Source: Anisus vortex | Lineage: Eukaryota; Mollusca; Gastropoda; Planorbidae | NCBI GenBank assembly: GCA_949126835.1 | Contig: OX421506.1 | Coordinates: forward strand, 31,343,378-31,407,377 | Direction: 5' to 3' | Length of the DNA stretch: 64,000 bases | Shown: positions 13,067 to 24,590 of the stretch, piece by piece | How positions within the stretch are numbered: position 1 is the first letter of the stretch | How the letters are laid out: the number at the start of each line of letters is the position of its first letter | Notes under the pieces: generated by a model | What the model was told of the DNA's origin: nothing | The model's database searches: none | What the model saw: only the letters and a program-made list of their open reading frames with translations | Made by a program: the position numbers and the translations under genes

Positions 13067-14129
13067 CTTGAAAATCTCAGAAAGCACAATTTACAGATTT
13101 AGCGAAATTGATGGATATTGGTGAACATTTGTAACATAGTTTATAGATCACACATTGACAATTTATGACAATTCGAAGCCTTTATCTAACTGTAGATTAA
13201 AACAATTAACATTTTTTATCTTTACATTTTCCTTGCCTTGGTATTTCCTTACAGTCCATAAACTTTATGTGTTTTTTTTTTCTTTTTTTTTTTTTTTAGA
13301 AACATTTTTGTTTACAAAAAGCGAGTCTAGTCCTAACTACCTTATTTGGGGGGGGGGGGGGGGGGGGGGGTAACAAAAATAACAAGGTTGTACTTTGTCT
13401 CTTGGCAGGCTTTAAGGGTCAAGAAACCAGTGGGACGCAGCCGACTTTAAATGCTTCAACTCTGAAATGTCATTCCGAGGTGTAAAGTTGCCAAGTGTGG
13501 CTTGTTTTTCTCATAATGAATGACATACAAGTCTTGGAGACCGTGGTTTCTTCTTCTTTCTCCTTTATATTAAAAAAGAGGAAAAACGAACTCGTTTATC
13601 TATCTTATCTGAGACCATGACGAGGGCTCAATATATTTGTAAACACCCGAGGGCTAGTGGTATGCTAATGTATGTATGTGAAAAGAAGAGAGATACTAGG
13701 GTTGGTTTCTTTAAGGCTATTTATTTTCATACAGAAAAAAAGGGGGCTTAATGAGATCAACATTATCTTTTAAAAGGGGGGAGATAAGAAGTTTCATTAA
13801 AGAAGTGAAATGAATAAATGTGGGTGAGTTACGCCCCCTTGAGCCCTTTCTCCAGCACCCCTTTCTTTTATTAAGAAGTGAGATAGAACCTACATGGGAT
13901 TATGGAGAAAGGTTTACGTGTCGAAATGTTTTGGTTATTGATGTGGTAAAGTTACTGTTGACGGGGAGGTGGCCTATACATTCGGTATAGGGCCGACATT
14001 GACGTAAGTACAGGCGGGCCTAAGGCCCGAGAGATACAGAGAGAATGACGGGCATACAAAGAGATTGGCAATAACTGGATAAATGGATAGTCAGCTTTAT
14101 TTGATAGATAAAAAAATAGATATAAAGGC
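13067..14129. other. Unassigned, with a long G run
   Basis: A G run of about 22 bases lies near 13348-13370. No gene or clear repeat was recognised otherwise. Confidence 0.4.
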
Positions 14130-14370
14130 AGTTACTGGTTTTCCTGGTTTGTCCAGGCAACCCATTCCGGGCTCGGACGCCACTTGGGAAGAAAGAGTAG
14201 GCCTACATGTATGTATTTCTTCTCGCATAAGGGATAAGGAAACTGTTTTTGTCCTTACGTTATTCGGGGCATTGCAACAGGTTGTTATTAGGTTGTATTT
14301 CTAAATTAGTTTCACGCCTTATGCATTATTACTACTTTACTCTTTAGTGATTGAACTCATGGTGTTACAT
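14130..14370 (-). mobile_element. LINE 3' fragment, minus strand
   Basis: It is the reverse complement of the region shared with 1-440 (tttgtccaggcaacccattcc, aagggataaggaaa, catgg.gttac). Confidence 0.6.
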
Positions 14371-15835
14371 ATGACAATGACTGTCAAATTGGTCGACACG
14401 GCATTTCGGGGGTGCTTCACTGGGGAGCCACGGCGTCTTAACGGATGGAAATGAGAGGGAGAGGGGCGCAGTGCAAGATTGCAAAAGGTTTTCACTATTA
14501 ATTAACTCGTTTTACGATTCAACGAGGTAAGATGCGACCACTCGACTTAGAAAAATGTGAATTGGAGGGGGGAAAAATGGCTTCGCAAAGTGTGCGGAAA
14601 AAAGTTTTGGGAAGCATTGGCCTATTAATATAGTTTTTTTTTATAGTTAAACATTTGTGTCTTTTTGTAAAAAAAAATACAGGCTAGGGCTACTTATTCT
14701 GTATGATTTGTATTCTGTGGGCGTTACTCTGTGAGCCTTATTGCACCACAGCCACGTCCCAGACCTTAACCGCGTTGCCCATAGAAACCGCTATAACCCG
14801 TATATCGAAGTCAATAAACTTACTCTCTACGCTAATCTTAACCCAAACCTTTACTTTAGAGAATAATAGGAAGCCTAACGAGCCGTATGTCTTGAAGAAG
14901 AAAAAAAAAACAACATTGGTGGCAGCGGCTTACCCATAACCCTAGTACAATAGACTTAGGTCCAGCGTAAGATTAGCCGTGTACACAACTTCAGGGCGCC
15001 ACTGTGGATGAAGCGGGGGCTGGAGGAGGGAAGGCGCAGGTAAAAATTTGACGCTACTTGTGTACTAATGTTATACATTATGTAACATTTTTAAGTGACC
15101 GTTTACGTGGCGTTACCATTTTGTACGTCTTTCTATTGGCCATTTTTTTAAAATTAATCCGCAAGACCTGAGAGAGAGAAAGAAGGAGAAAGACAGAAAG
15201 AGAGACAGAGAAAAAGAGAGAGAGATTGAGAGAGAAAAAAAGAGAGAGTTCATGTAAGTGTAATGGGGTAGTTTGAGCAAAATTCCTTCATTTACCCCAC
15301 ACAACTTTAAAGCTGACAGCTTCTAATCATTGAAGATGTTAAAGTTATTTATTACAATATTACAGATTTTTAAATTACAAATGTTATAATTTCAGATTTT
15401 TAAATAAAAATGTTTTAATAAAAAAAAAAGTAATGCATTAATATATACCGACTTAAAAGAAAAAGGTTAAAAAAAAACGTCTAAAATCACAGTATCTAAA
15501 CATAGAGATTTACAAAATACTTATTTACTACAAAATATTTGTTAAAGGTTATAAAATTACAGCCTTTTTACATTAGAAACATTAAAGCTATTTAAATGAT
15601 AGATTTTGTTTTTAATTTCAGATTCAAAAATTACATATTCTAAAATTTACAAATTTATATGACGTTAGTTCTAAGCCTTAACAATCATAAATTTAGATAG
15701 TTTTGGCTCTGTAGGCTACCAAAGATTTACAAATTTAGATAGCGCTGCTTGTTTGCTAAAGATATAGATTTTTGTATAACTAAAGTTGACTTATAAAATT
15801 AATGAACAAACCTAGTCGGTAACAATGGGAAATAA
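14371..15835. other. Unassigned AT-rich sequence with GA-rich patch
   Basis: A GA-rich microsatellite lies at about 15170-15250. A degenerate run of ttacaaatt.agat motifs covers 15330-15780. No gene recognised. Confidence 0.4.
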
Positions 15836-15992
15836 AGTATCCCGTCGGGCCAATTTTATCCTGGGGCCGATGAAGCATTTTCAGTGGCCATCAGAGCTGG
15901 GTATAATTAGCACACTTTTGAGTCAAGAAAAAAAAATTCACCAGGATTCGAACCCAGAACCTTCGGTACGCCAGTCGAACGCGCTGCCGAAA
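15836..15992 (-). mobile_element. SINE with internal deletion
   Basis: Both the 3' part (cccgtcgggccaattttatc) and the tRNA-like head (aggattcgaacccagaacc) are present, but the middle is shortened. Confidence 0.65.
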
Positions 15993-17561
15993 GGAATGTT
16001 GTAACTGTGCATGTTTTCCCATTTCCTTATAGTCATTTTCCTCATTGCAAATCAATATTTGTGATTATGCTTGATGTGTGTATTTCAAGTACATAACTTT
16101 GAATTCACTAATAGTTTAGATTACTCTTAGAGCTCTTTGTGAGGCCGGCAGGTCCTGTAGATAGTTCACCAGGCTGTCAACAAAACAGCCCTTCTAGCCC
16201 TGCCAGCCGACCAATCCCTGCCGCCCTGCAATGAGTTTTTCTTCCTAGTGGACGTAATAATCTTCTATTTAGAATCTAGAAGGAACGTCTGTAAAACTTA
16301 TATGTCAATTCTTTCTATGGTGAAAATCCACGAAGCGAGTCAAATAACACCACCAAAAAAACAACACCAACAACGTGGAAAGACGAAGGACTATACATGT
16401 CACTCTAGTTTGGAGTAAGTCTAGTTCAGTAAAAGACTAGTTCGGTGTACGTCTAGATCAGTATAAGTCTCCCTGGATTAAATTATCCAGTGGATTGTGT
16501 TCACTTCTGGATAAATTACGTGAGAGATCTTTTGGTTGTTGTTTTCTCTTCAGTTCTTAATAAACTTTGAGGGACAAAAAGGTGAAGTGGTAACCTGAGT
16601 CTCACCATAAGAAAAACGTCCCTTCCTGCCCTCCCCACACACATACACCCCAATCCCCTGAACGTCTGCCGGAGACAGTCCTAAAAACCAGGGGTGAGGT
16701 ACGAAGGTGGGAAAATGTCAGATCCTGTTACCCCACAAGTGTCTCTCGCCGAACAGTAAAATGTGGCGGGGGGGGGGGGGGGCCCATCGGGGGACCGCAA
16801 CAATGGGAAGAGAGGAGGGCGCCGGGATGGCAAAGGGTTGATTTATGATTATTTTTCGTATCTTCCCAGACATTGTCTGCTCCCCTCTTAAACGTCCTGG
16901 CCTGGTCCATCAGGCAGACATGTCTTCATTACGAGACATCAGCGGGCATTAAAATATTTACTAGTGTATCCATTTCTTCATTCTTTTTTTTTCTTTTCTT
17001 TTTCTAATTCTTTTTAAAATATTTTTCTTCTAATCTTACTCTTTTCATTATATTTCATTATTTCTATTTATCTATTTATTAACTTTTTTTTTTCTAATTG
17101 TACTATTTTTCTTTATCTATTTTTAACAAAATTGATCTAAGTGTAATCTCTATGATTATCTAACTAATTGAATTCTTTCTCTTTATTTAATCTTATTTTT
17201 ACTGTTTTCATTATTTACATTAATCTATTTATTTATTCTTCCTGTTTATCTATTTTATTATTTCGGTTTTATTATTCCACGTAGTCTCAATTTCAATATA
17301 CTATCATTTATCTATTTATTTATCATCTTATCTTATCTTATATATTACAGACGCTCTATCTATTAACTATATCTATTTTATATCTATCATCTATCTATAT
17401 ATATATTATCTGTCTATCAACTATCTATCTATCAACTACACAAGACATCAAACTGTTTTAAAACGTCTGTATATCTACCCATATTTGTTATATTATATCT
17501 TTTAACCTATAACCTTTGACCTAAATCCACCCCAACGCATTCTGTTCTATATCCCCACCAG
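15993..17561. other. Intron or upstream sequence, nothing recognised
   Basis: It includes a G run near 16769 and a T/C-rich tract from about 16980 to 17440 (tctatctatc repeats) before the first BMPER acceptor. Confidence 0.45.
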
Positions 17562-17644
17562 GCACGATACCGAGATGTGAAGCTGAGGGTGACATCATCG
17601 TCGTCCCAGGGATTACCAACAGCAGGTGTACCTGTAAGTGCATG
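17562..17644 (+). CDS. BMPER: BMPER exon 1 of those seen: first half of VWC1
   Basis: The acceptor is ccccaccag and the donor is atg|GTGAGT. The exon begins with two bases that complete a codon and ends in phase 0. It encodes ...RCEAEGDIIVVPG..., like the start of VWC1 in BMPER, the module known to contact BMP directly. The cysteine cluster reads C-T-C-K-C rather than the usual C-x-x-C-x-C. A perfect GTAAGT lies inside the exon at 17634-17639; using it would lose 11 bases and shift frame into a stop in the next exon. The intron starts straight into an 11-bp array. Confidence 0.85.
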
Positions 17645-18337
17645 GTGAGTACACTGTGAGTTCACTGTGAGTACGCTGTGAGTACACTATGAGTACACTG
17701 TGAGTACACTGTGAGTACACTGTGAGTACACTATGAGTACACTATGAGTACACTATGAGTACACTGTGAGTACACTGTGATTACACTATGAGTACACTGT
17801 GAGTACACTGTGAGTACACTGTGAGTACACTATGAGTACACTGTTAGTACACTGTTAGTACACTGTGAGTACACTATGAGTACACTGTGAGTGCACTGTG
17901 AGTACACTGTGAGTACACTGTGAGTACACTGTGAGTACACTGTGAGTTCACTGTGAGTACACTGTGAGTACACTGTGAGTTCACTGTGAGTACACTGTGA
18001 GTACACTGTGAGTACACTGTGAGTACACTGTGAGTACACTGTGTGTACACTGTGTGTACACTGTGAGTACACTGTGAGTACACTGTGAGTACACTGTGAG
18101 TTCACTGTGAGTACACTGTGAGTACACTGTGAGTACACTGTGAGTACACTGTGAGTACACTGTGAGTACACTATGAGTACACTATGAGTACACTATGAGT
18201 ACACTGTGAGTACACTATGAGTACACTGTGAGTACACTGTGAGTACACTGTGAGTACACTATGATTACACTATTAGTACAATGTGAGTAAACTGTGAGTA
18301 CACTGTGAGTACACTATGAGTACACTGTGAGTACACT
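17645..18337 (+). repeat. 11-bp minisatellite starting at the splice donor
   Basis: Sixty-three units of gtgagtacact run without a length change (693 = 63 x 11), starting at the first base of the intron after exon 1. Most units keep GTGAGT, the donor consensus; variants begin ATGAGT or GTTAGT. The last 11 coding bases of the exon (gtaagtgcatg) resemble a diverged unit, so the array may have grown out of the exon end. Minus-strand reading frames here are periodic artefacts. Confidence 0.97.
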
Positions 18338-18427
18338 CTGACCTTTAGAGACTAGGTGAGCGATTGTTCTTTCATTCGAGCAATCAATCATATGAGGTGT
18401 TATTGATCGGTTGTTAGTACTAGTAAA

Positions 18428-18575
18428 ATAATCCCGTCGGACCAAATGTATCATCGGACCGGTGAAGCAGCGTTCACCAGTTCACGTGGCCGTTGCATAC
18501 AAAGGGTATTTTGTGGCCAGCACAATGCCCAGCTGCCTTTACTTTACATGTAGGCTACCCATCAGAGCTTGATTG
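18428..18575 (-). mobile_element. Partial SINE
   Basis: It shows atcccgtcggaccaaatgta, ccggtgaagcagcgttcacc, gtggccagcacaatgcc and ctacccatcagagctt; the tRNA-like head is missing. Confidence 0.65.
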
Positions 18576-18649
18576 AATGGTAAACAGATAAATAGAATAA
18601 AAGACAAATAGGCCTCTCATCTAAATCACAAACAAAACAAACATACACT

Positions 18650-19500
18650 ATAAATTACCCCCCCCCCCCCCTTTTCCTCCCCACCTAAAGGCATTCCACA
18701 ACAATGGAACCTTACGTCACGCTTAAAAAGCGCCTCTGATACCACGTGGCCTTCCAGACTTTTTCATTTCAGCTTATATAAAAGTAATGAAAATTAAAGA
18801 TGGTCGTAAAAAGAGGGCGGCGTACCTGGGGCTAATCCATCAATTTTTTTGTATATTATATTAATATCTCTTGTTTTAGTATCTGAACGATGCTTTGGGC
18901 CTCGAACGAGTCTCTAAGCGTCGACAAGGGGTTGGGGGAGAGGGGAGGGGCACTAATCTTTTTTTTTTTTTGTTGTTTCTTTACCGTCGGCACGGGTGCC
19001 CCTATCGCTCCCCACCCCCTCTCCGTGCAGGTTCTTTTCAACTGTCAGCGGTAATAAGGAAGGGGGGGGTAATAGAGGGGGGGTAATTGGGGCTCTCCAG
19101 GTTGATACTTAGAGTCGTGGTGGCCACATAAATACATTAGCTCCCCCATCTCCGCCCCCATGGGAGAAGGGGGAGGGGGGTTGGGACTAAGAAGCCGTGG
19201 TGAGGGGGGGGGTCCACATTGTCTCCGGCATTAGCTGTTTGCGGGTAAACACACTGGACTAGCCAGATTAAGCTGTAACCAACTCGGAAGGAGGGGGGGG
19301 GGGTCGGGGGGCGCGAGCATAGAGCGGTGGGGGGAGGAGGGAGGGAGAGGATGGTCCAGAAATCATAAAGCTGGTCTCTCCCTCTCTCTCTCTTAAACGC
19401 GGTACGTCGCGTCAAATGTCATTTAGGGGAGGCGAACACGCCTGTAGGTGGCGCCACTGGGCGACCCGGTCTTTGTCCCCCCCCCCCCCTCTCTCTCTCT
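18650..19500. repeat. Cluster of G and C runs
   Basis: C run at 18658-18671 and 19479-19488; G runs near 18920-18950, 19060-19082, 19205-19212, 19296-19304. The region is otherwise without recognisable genes and could form G-quadruplexes. Confidence 0.6.
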
Positions 19501-19746
19501 CTTTCCCTTTTCTTCTCTCTTTTTCTTCTTCTATCATTTAAATAACCCACAGGCAGTTTCAATCCAAGGGACACTATTCTATAAAATTAACGTAGAGTTT
19601 ATGTGAATCGTCTCCCCTTTCCGTCTCTTTTTTTTTCCGTGCCATTGTATACTCGCGACAACTCTGCAGCTAAGGGAAATAACTCAAATATTTGAAACAA
19701 CGCAACGAATGGAATTTTCGGTTTAAGGTTTTCTTTCTTTTTACGA

Positions 19747-20478
19747 CAAAGAATAATAAATAACTATAAAAGAATAATAAATAACTATCTAAGAATAATA
19801 AATAACTATCAAACAATAATACATAACTATTAAAGAATAATAAATAACTATCTAAGAATAATAAATAACTATCAAACAATAATACATAACTATTAAATAA
19901 TAATAAATAACTATCTAAGAATAATAAATAACTATCAAACAATAATACATAACTATTAAAGAATAATAAATAACTATCTAAGAATAATAAATAACTATCA
20001 AACAATAATACATAACTATTAAAGAATAATAAATAACTATCAAAGAATAATAAAAAACTATCAAACAATAATACATAACTATCAAAGAATAATAAATAAC
20101 TATCAAAGAATAATAAATAACTATCAAACAATAATACATAACTATCAAAGAATAATACATAACTATCAAAGAATAATAAATAACTATCAAAGAATAATAC
20201 ATAACTATCAAAGAATAATAAATAACTATCAAAGAATAATAAATAACTATCAAAGAATAATAAATAACTATCAAACAATAATACATAACTATCAAAGAAT
20301 AATACATAACTATCAAAGAATAATAAATAACTATCAAAGAATAATAAATAACTATCAAAGAATAATAAATAACTATCAAAGAATAATAAATAACTATCAA
20401 AGAATAATAAATAACTATCAAAGAATAATAAATAACTATCAAAGAATAATAAATATAACTAAGAATAATAAATAACTA
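19747..20478. repeat. 21-bp minisatellite with 63-bp higher-order part
   Basis: About 35 units of aataataaataactatcaaag. From about 19780 to 20040 three unit variants (ending ctaag, caaac, taaag) rotate in order, giving a 63-bp period. Minus-strand frames of up to 202 codons read as a 7-residue repeat and are not taken as genes. Confidence 0.95.
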
Positions 20479-20629
20479 TCGCCATTTTTTTTTTACTCTT
20501 AGTTTAATCACTATAAAAACGCTTCACTGATATAGGTTAGTGATTCGTTAAAGCTGTTTTTATCAGGGTCTCTAAAAAATAGTTAAATATAAACATTACA
20601 ATTAAGACCAGTCAATAAATCAATCAGTA

Positions 20630-20862
20630 AATCAGTCTATCTATGTATCTATAAATCTATCTATGTAATTATGCATCTATAAATCTATCTATGTAACTAT
20701 GCATCTATAAATCTATCTATGTAACTATGCATCTATAAATCTATCTATGTAACTATGCATCTATAAATATATCTATGTAACTATGCATCTATAAATCTAT
20801 CTATGTAACTATGCATCTATAAATCTATCTATGTAACTATGCATCTATAAATCTATCTATGT
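20630..20862. repeat. 28-bp minisatellite
   Basis: About eight units based on tctatctatgtaactatgca followed by tctataaa. Confidence 0.92.
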
Positions 20863-21084
20863 TTTGTAGGCCTACTGTTTTGTTGCTTTTATTTTCAATC
20901 AGCTCTACCTGATATATATATAGATATGTATCTTATCTATTGTATCTAGTCCTATCTATGTAAGTAAGTAAAGAATTATTTTTTGTATTATTATTATTGT
21001 TCAATATATTATTTACCAATTCTATAATTTTCTTGTTATGTCTTGACTATGTGGCAAATAAATATTGTTCATTGTCGGAACAAA

Positions 21085-21270
21085 TTCAGAGCCATAGGGG
21101 GCCGGTGAGCCAGCATTCACCAGTCTCTGTGGCCACGGCATGCTAGGGGCATTGTGTGTCCAGCACAAGTCAGATAGGCCTACCCATCAGAGCTGGATAG
21201 ACTTCAGACTCCAGACCCGATCCTAGCCTTCACTAGTCAATACGCGCTGCCACTCGGTAGCCATGCCCCC
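21085..21270 (-). mobile_element. SINE, minus strand
   Basis: It shows gggccggtgagccagcattc, gtggccacggcatgctaggg, cccatcagagctgg and gccactcgg. It faces the plus-strand copy at 21396. Confidence 0.7.
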
Positions 21271-21395
21271 TGTATAAGTTGAGATTTATTTTGGGGGCTC
21301 ATTTTTGGTCTTCGATCCCTCTATTCTGGTCTAGCGGACAATTTGAATGATCGGGGTTCGAATCCAGATGTAAAATTAAGGATTGTTTCCTCAGG

Positions 21396-21655
21396 ACTGG
21401 ATGGGGCACGCTGGCCGAGCGCGTTTGACTGGTGTTCCGAAAGTTCTGGGTTCGAATCCTGGTGGTGGTTAGTATTTGTTCCCGGATCTGGATGTTGTCT
21501 CTGAGTCTACACAGCTCTGATGGGTACCTGACCTTAGTTGGGTAAAGTAAAGGTGGCTATGCATTGTGCTGGCCACACAATCACCTAGTATGCCGTGGTC
21601 ACAGAAACTGGTGAACGCTGCTTCACCCGCCGTATGATCATCACGATCCGACGGG
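21396..21655 (+). mobile_element. tRNA-derived SINE, near complete
   Basis: The head tggccgagcgcgtttgactgg carries the A box and gggttcgaatcc the B box. The body runs to atccgacgggta. It forms an inverted pair with the copy at 21085-21270. Confidence 0.85.
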
Positions 21656-22105
21656 TACTTTTCTTACTCCCAGGACTGGAGAGTGTCCCTAAGAATTTCA
21701 AAAAAAAATCTGTGGATATCAGGTTGCTGTGCTTTGTGCTGGCCACAGAAGCTACTTATAGTTTACATTAGAAATGAGAAATACAGCTACTTTAATGTCA
21801 TACATTGAAAATGAATTGATTTAAAACAAAAAAAAAACGATTTGTGTTCCCATTTTCATTCCCCCAGTGGCATTATGAAATGTAATGGGTTACCTGAACC
21901 AGTGTGTAAAAAAAACAACAACAACTTATCATCATTTAAAACTCTTATCAAAATGCATGACATCCTACCCCCACAAGACGCTTTCGCCCTCCCCTTACAC
22001 CTCCTCCCCCATAAGACGCTTTATGAGGATTTGACTTTTATTGCATCAACTGTCGTTGATTTTGTTCACAATTCTATTTCTCTCTTGTTGTATTTTTGTT
22101 TCCAG

Positions 22106-22256
22106 GGCAACGAGGTCGTCTGTGATTCCGAGAAATGCCGGCGCCCCACCACGCCACCGAAGCAGCCCTCCGTGTGTGATACAAAGATGTGCCGGGACGT
22201 GGAGGGCTGTAGGGTAATCCTGTTTCCCCCAGGGCCGTGCTGCCGGGAATGCAAAG
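22106..22256 (+). CDS. BMPER: BMPER exon 2: second half of VWC1
   Basis: The acceptor is tttgtttccag and the donor is aaag|GTAGTA; entry is phase 0 and exit phase 1. It encodes NEVVCDSEKC, then a proline-rich stretch, then SVCDTKMC, and closes with PGPCCRECKG. The closing CC..C is diagnostic for VWC. The CDSEKC/CDTKMC pair looks like a small internal duplication and raises this module from ten to twelve cysteines. Confidence 0.92.
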
Positions 22257-22435
22257 GTAGTAGCAGTCTCGTTGCCATGACTACCTGACCGAAATAAAAA
22301 AATGGACAAGGGACAGTGGTATGAATGACGCACCGAAATATGGCTGAACATGTTTGCTTATCGACAGACATACCCAATCATACATTCCCAAATACGGGCA
22401 GACATGGTTACACCCATATAATAGTGGAATCACTG

Positions 22436-22554
22436 TAAATTTGGCAAGGGTAAATTCGGCAACGGTAATTTCGGCAAAACCATCAAGACGGTAATTTTGG
22501 CAACGGTAAATTCGGCAAATTTACCGTTGTCGAATTTACCCGTGCCGAACTTAC
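22436..22554. repeat. Small foldback repeat
   Basis: Imperfect 34-bp inverted arms (ggcaagggtaaattcggcaa at left) enclose direct repeats of ggtaattt.ggcaacggtaa. No transposon family recognised. Confidence 0.6.
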
Positions 22555-22985
22555 CGAGCACCATAATATGGGCAAATATAGGCAGGCATACCCAAATATG
22601 GGTATAGATTTACAAATACCGGCAAGACAATCCCAAAATGTTGGCAGACATACCACCCATGTTGGAACGGCTATGGTACCTACCAATGAATGAAGTGAGA
22701 ACCATGGAAAGGTGTTGTTTTAAGACAGCAGTGAGAGCTTTAGTAGTCTTGGCACTTGGCACCCAAAGGAACAAGACGCTACAACAACAACTACAAAAAA
22801 AGAATGATTGAAAAATTAATTCAAATGAGCACATGTTGAATGCAGGGTGTGCACGTAGCGACAACGTGTAATCCCATACTGACCTGTTCAGATCAAAACT
22901 AAAATACAATTGATCAATCCTACACTACCGCCTGCAAACAATAGATTTAAACTTTTTGATACCTTATGTTGATCATATCCCACAG

Positions 22986-23068
22986 GATGCCGCTATCAAA
23001 GGAAACAGTACGAAAGCGGAGACACCTGGAGAGATTCTAAGGACCCCTGTAAACAATTATCTTGTCAG
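22986..23068 (+). CDS. BMPER: BMPER exon 3: first half of VWC2
   Basis: The acceptor is tatcccacag and the donor is cag|GTAATA; entry is phase 1 and exit phase 0. It encodes CRYQRKQYESGDTW and ends DPCKQLSCQ, with the tryptophan and cysteine spacing of the N-terminal half of a VWC module. A minus-strand SINE begins about 65 bases into the following intron, which also carries the LTR element. Confidence 0.9.
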
Positions 23069-23132
23069 GTAATACAACTTTAAGTGTAAAGTCGATATTT
23101 ACGCATGCCTTAGTAAGAAAGTAAAATAGCCT

Positions 23133-23383
23133 ATCCCGTCAGACCGAATTGATCCATAGGACTGGTGATGCAGCGTTCGCCAGTTTCCGTGGCCAGCACT
23201 ATGCACAGCTGCCTTTAATTTACCCCAACAAAGTTCAGGTAGGCCTACCCATCAGTGCTGGGTTGACTCAGGGACACCCTCCAGCACACCCGAGAAAAAA
23301 TCCTAGCCTGCACCAGGATTTGAATCAGGACCTTCGCTACGCCAGCCAAGCGCGCTGCCGCTCGGCCACCGCTCCTCACGCAT
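23133..23383 (-). mobile_element. SINE, minus strand
   Basis: It runs from tcccgtcagaccgaattgat to the tRNA-like head gctgccgctcggccaccgc, 65 bases after exon 3. Confidence 0.75.
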
Positions 23384-24590
23384 GCCTTAAATTTAAATTA
23401 ATTCTTCTTCCTTTCGAGAACGCATTGCTAGTTGTTTGTTTGTTGCTGTTTTTGTTGTTATTACTTACTTACTGCCCAAATAGCCGTTGGCGCATAGGAC
23501 AACAACAAAGTCTTTGCGCGCCGCCTATTCTATTCAGAATAGTATTGCTTCCTCCGCTTATCATTGCACTTTGAATAGCATTTTTACCTGGTTGGAACTT
23601 GCTGATTTTCAGTTGCAATCGATAACGTTATGCAATTTTTTAAAATAAGATTTTATTCTCTTTATAAGGCTTGTTGATCCACTTACCGACATCCTATCGC
23701 GCTGAAACTTGGCACATAAGAATCGTTGGGGACGACAATATTATTCTATGTAGGCGTATCATACTTTCAGCCCTACCTCAAATCTACCAAAAGTTATTGT
23801 CCCGTCATTTTGTTTTTTAAAGTTGAACTGTGAAGAAAAAAGTTAGGGACTAAATTTAAAAGTTTGACACACACAAAAAGCGCAAACGAAAAAAAAGTGC
23901 TAATAAAGGATTTATACGAAAGGTTTATTTTTAGGGATTGTGGAATTTATATTCGATAAATGTGAATCTACACTTTTTCTTTCCTGCACCACCTCCCCCC
24001 CCCCCAATCTCTATCAAAATAGTACTATTCCTAGGGGGCGCCAATGATTATGATGACCAGAAGACTGTCGTTTGGTCGTTTAGACCTTCACATAACTTTG
24101 AACGCAAAAAGAGGAAGAAACAACTTTATGTACATTTTAACGTTCCGTTGGAAAAAAAAATAATAAAAAAAATGGCTCCAACATGTTATACTCTTTTTAT
24201 TAATAATTTAATGAGATATGTTTGTGACGCCCTTTCATTACTCCACCACCCTCTTTAACTCTATGTACTCCTTACCCCCCCCCCCCCCCACATACACACA
24301 GCCCGGGTCGTGTCTGCTTGGTGTAATAAATGTTTAAATATCAAAGAAACTTCACCCACCCGCTCACACCCTCCCACCATACCTACACCCAACATCCAAT
24401 ATTTTGGGATTCGCGGGGGGTGTGAGGTGGGGGTGTAAATGGTCATAATATAACTCAATGGGACCTTAACGCGTCAGGCCAGCGCCGCGGAGACTCGCAT
24501 CGAGCCGCGACTATGTCTCTCTCTCTCTCTCCATTGTCGCTGCTCCACGCCCCCCTTCCCTTCTGCATGCGGCTCGGTGCACAATAAAGA
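23384..24590. other. Intron sequence, nothing recognised
   Basis: It contains C runs near 23996 and 24279 and a short segment (about 23680-23930) that reads like an ancient repeat. No exon seen. Confidence 0.4.

Noticed and set aside
17634..17639. GTAAGT as the true donor of exon 1
   Set aside because: Splicing there shifts frame into a stop in exon 2, and the phase 0 position at 17645 matches the intron inside the other VWC modules.
19670..20442. Minus-strand frames of 154 and 202 codons
   Set aside because: 21-bp repeat read as a heptad of D, S, Y, L and F; no start context or family.
21396..21470. tRNA-like sequence with A and B boxes as a real tRNA
   Set aside because: It is the head of a SINE family present many times here, and the cloverleaf does not close.
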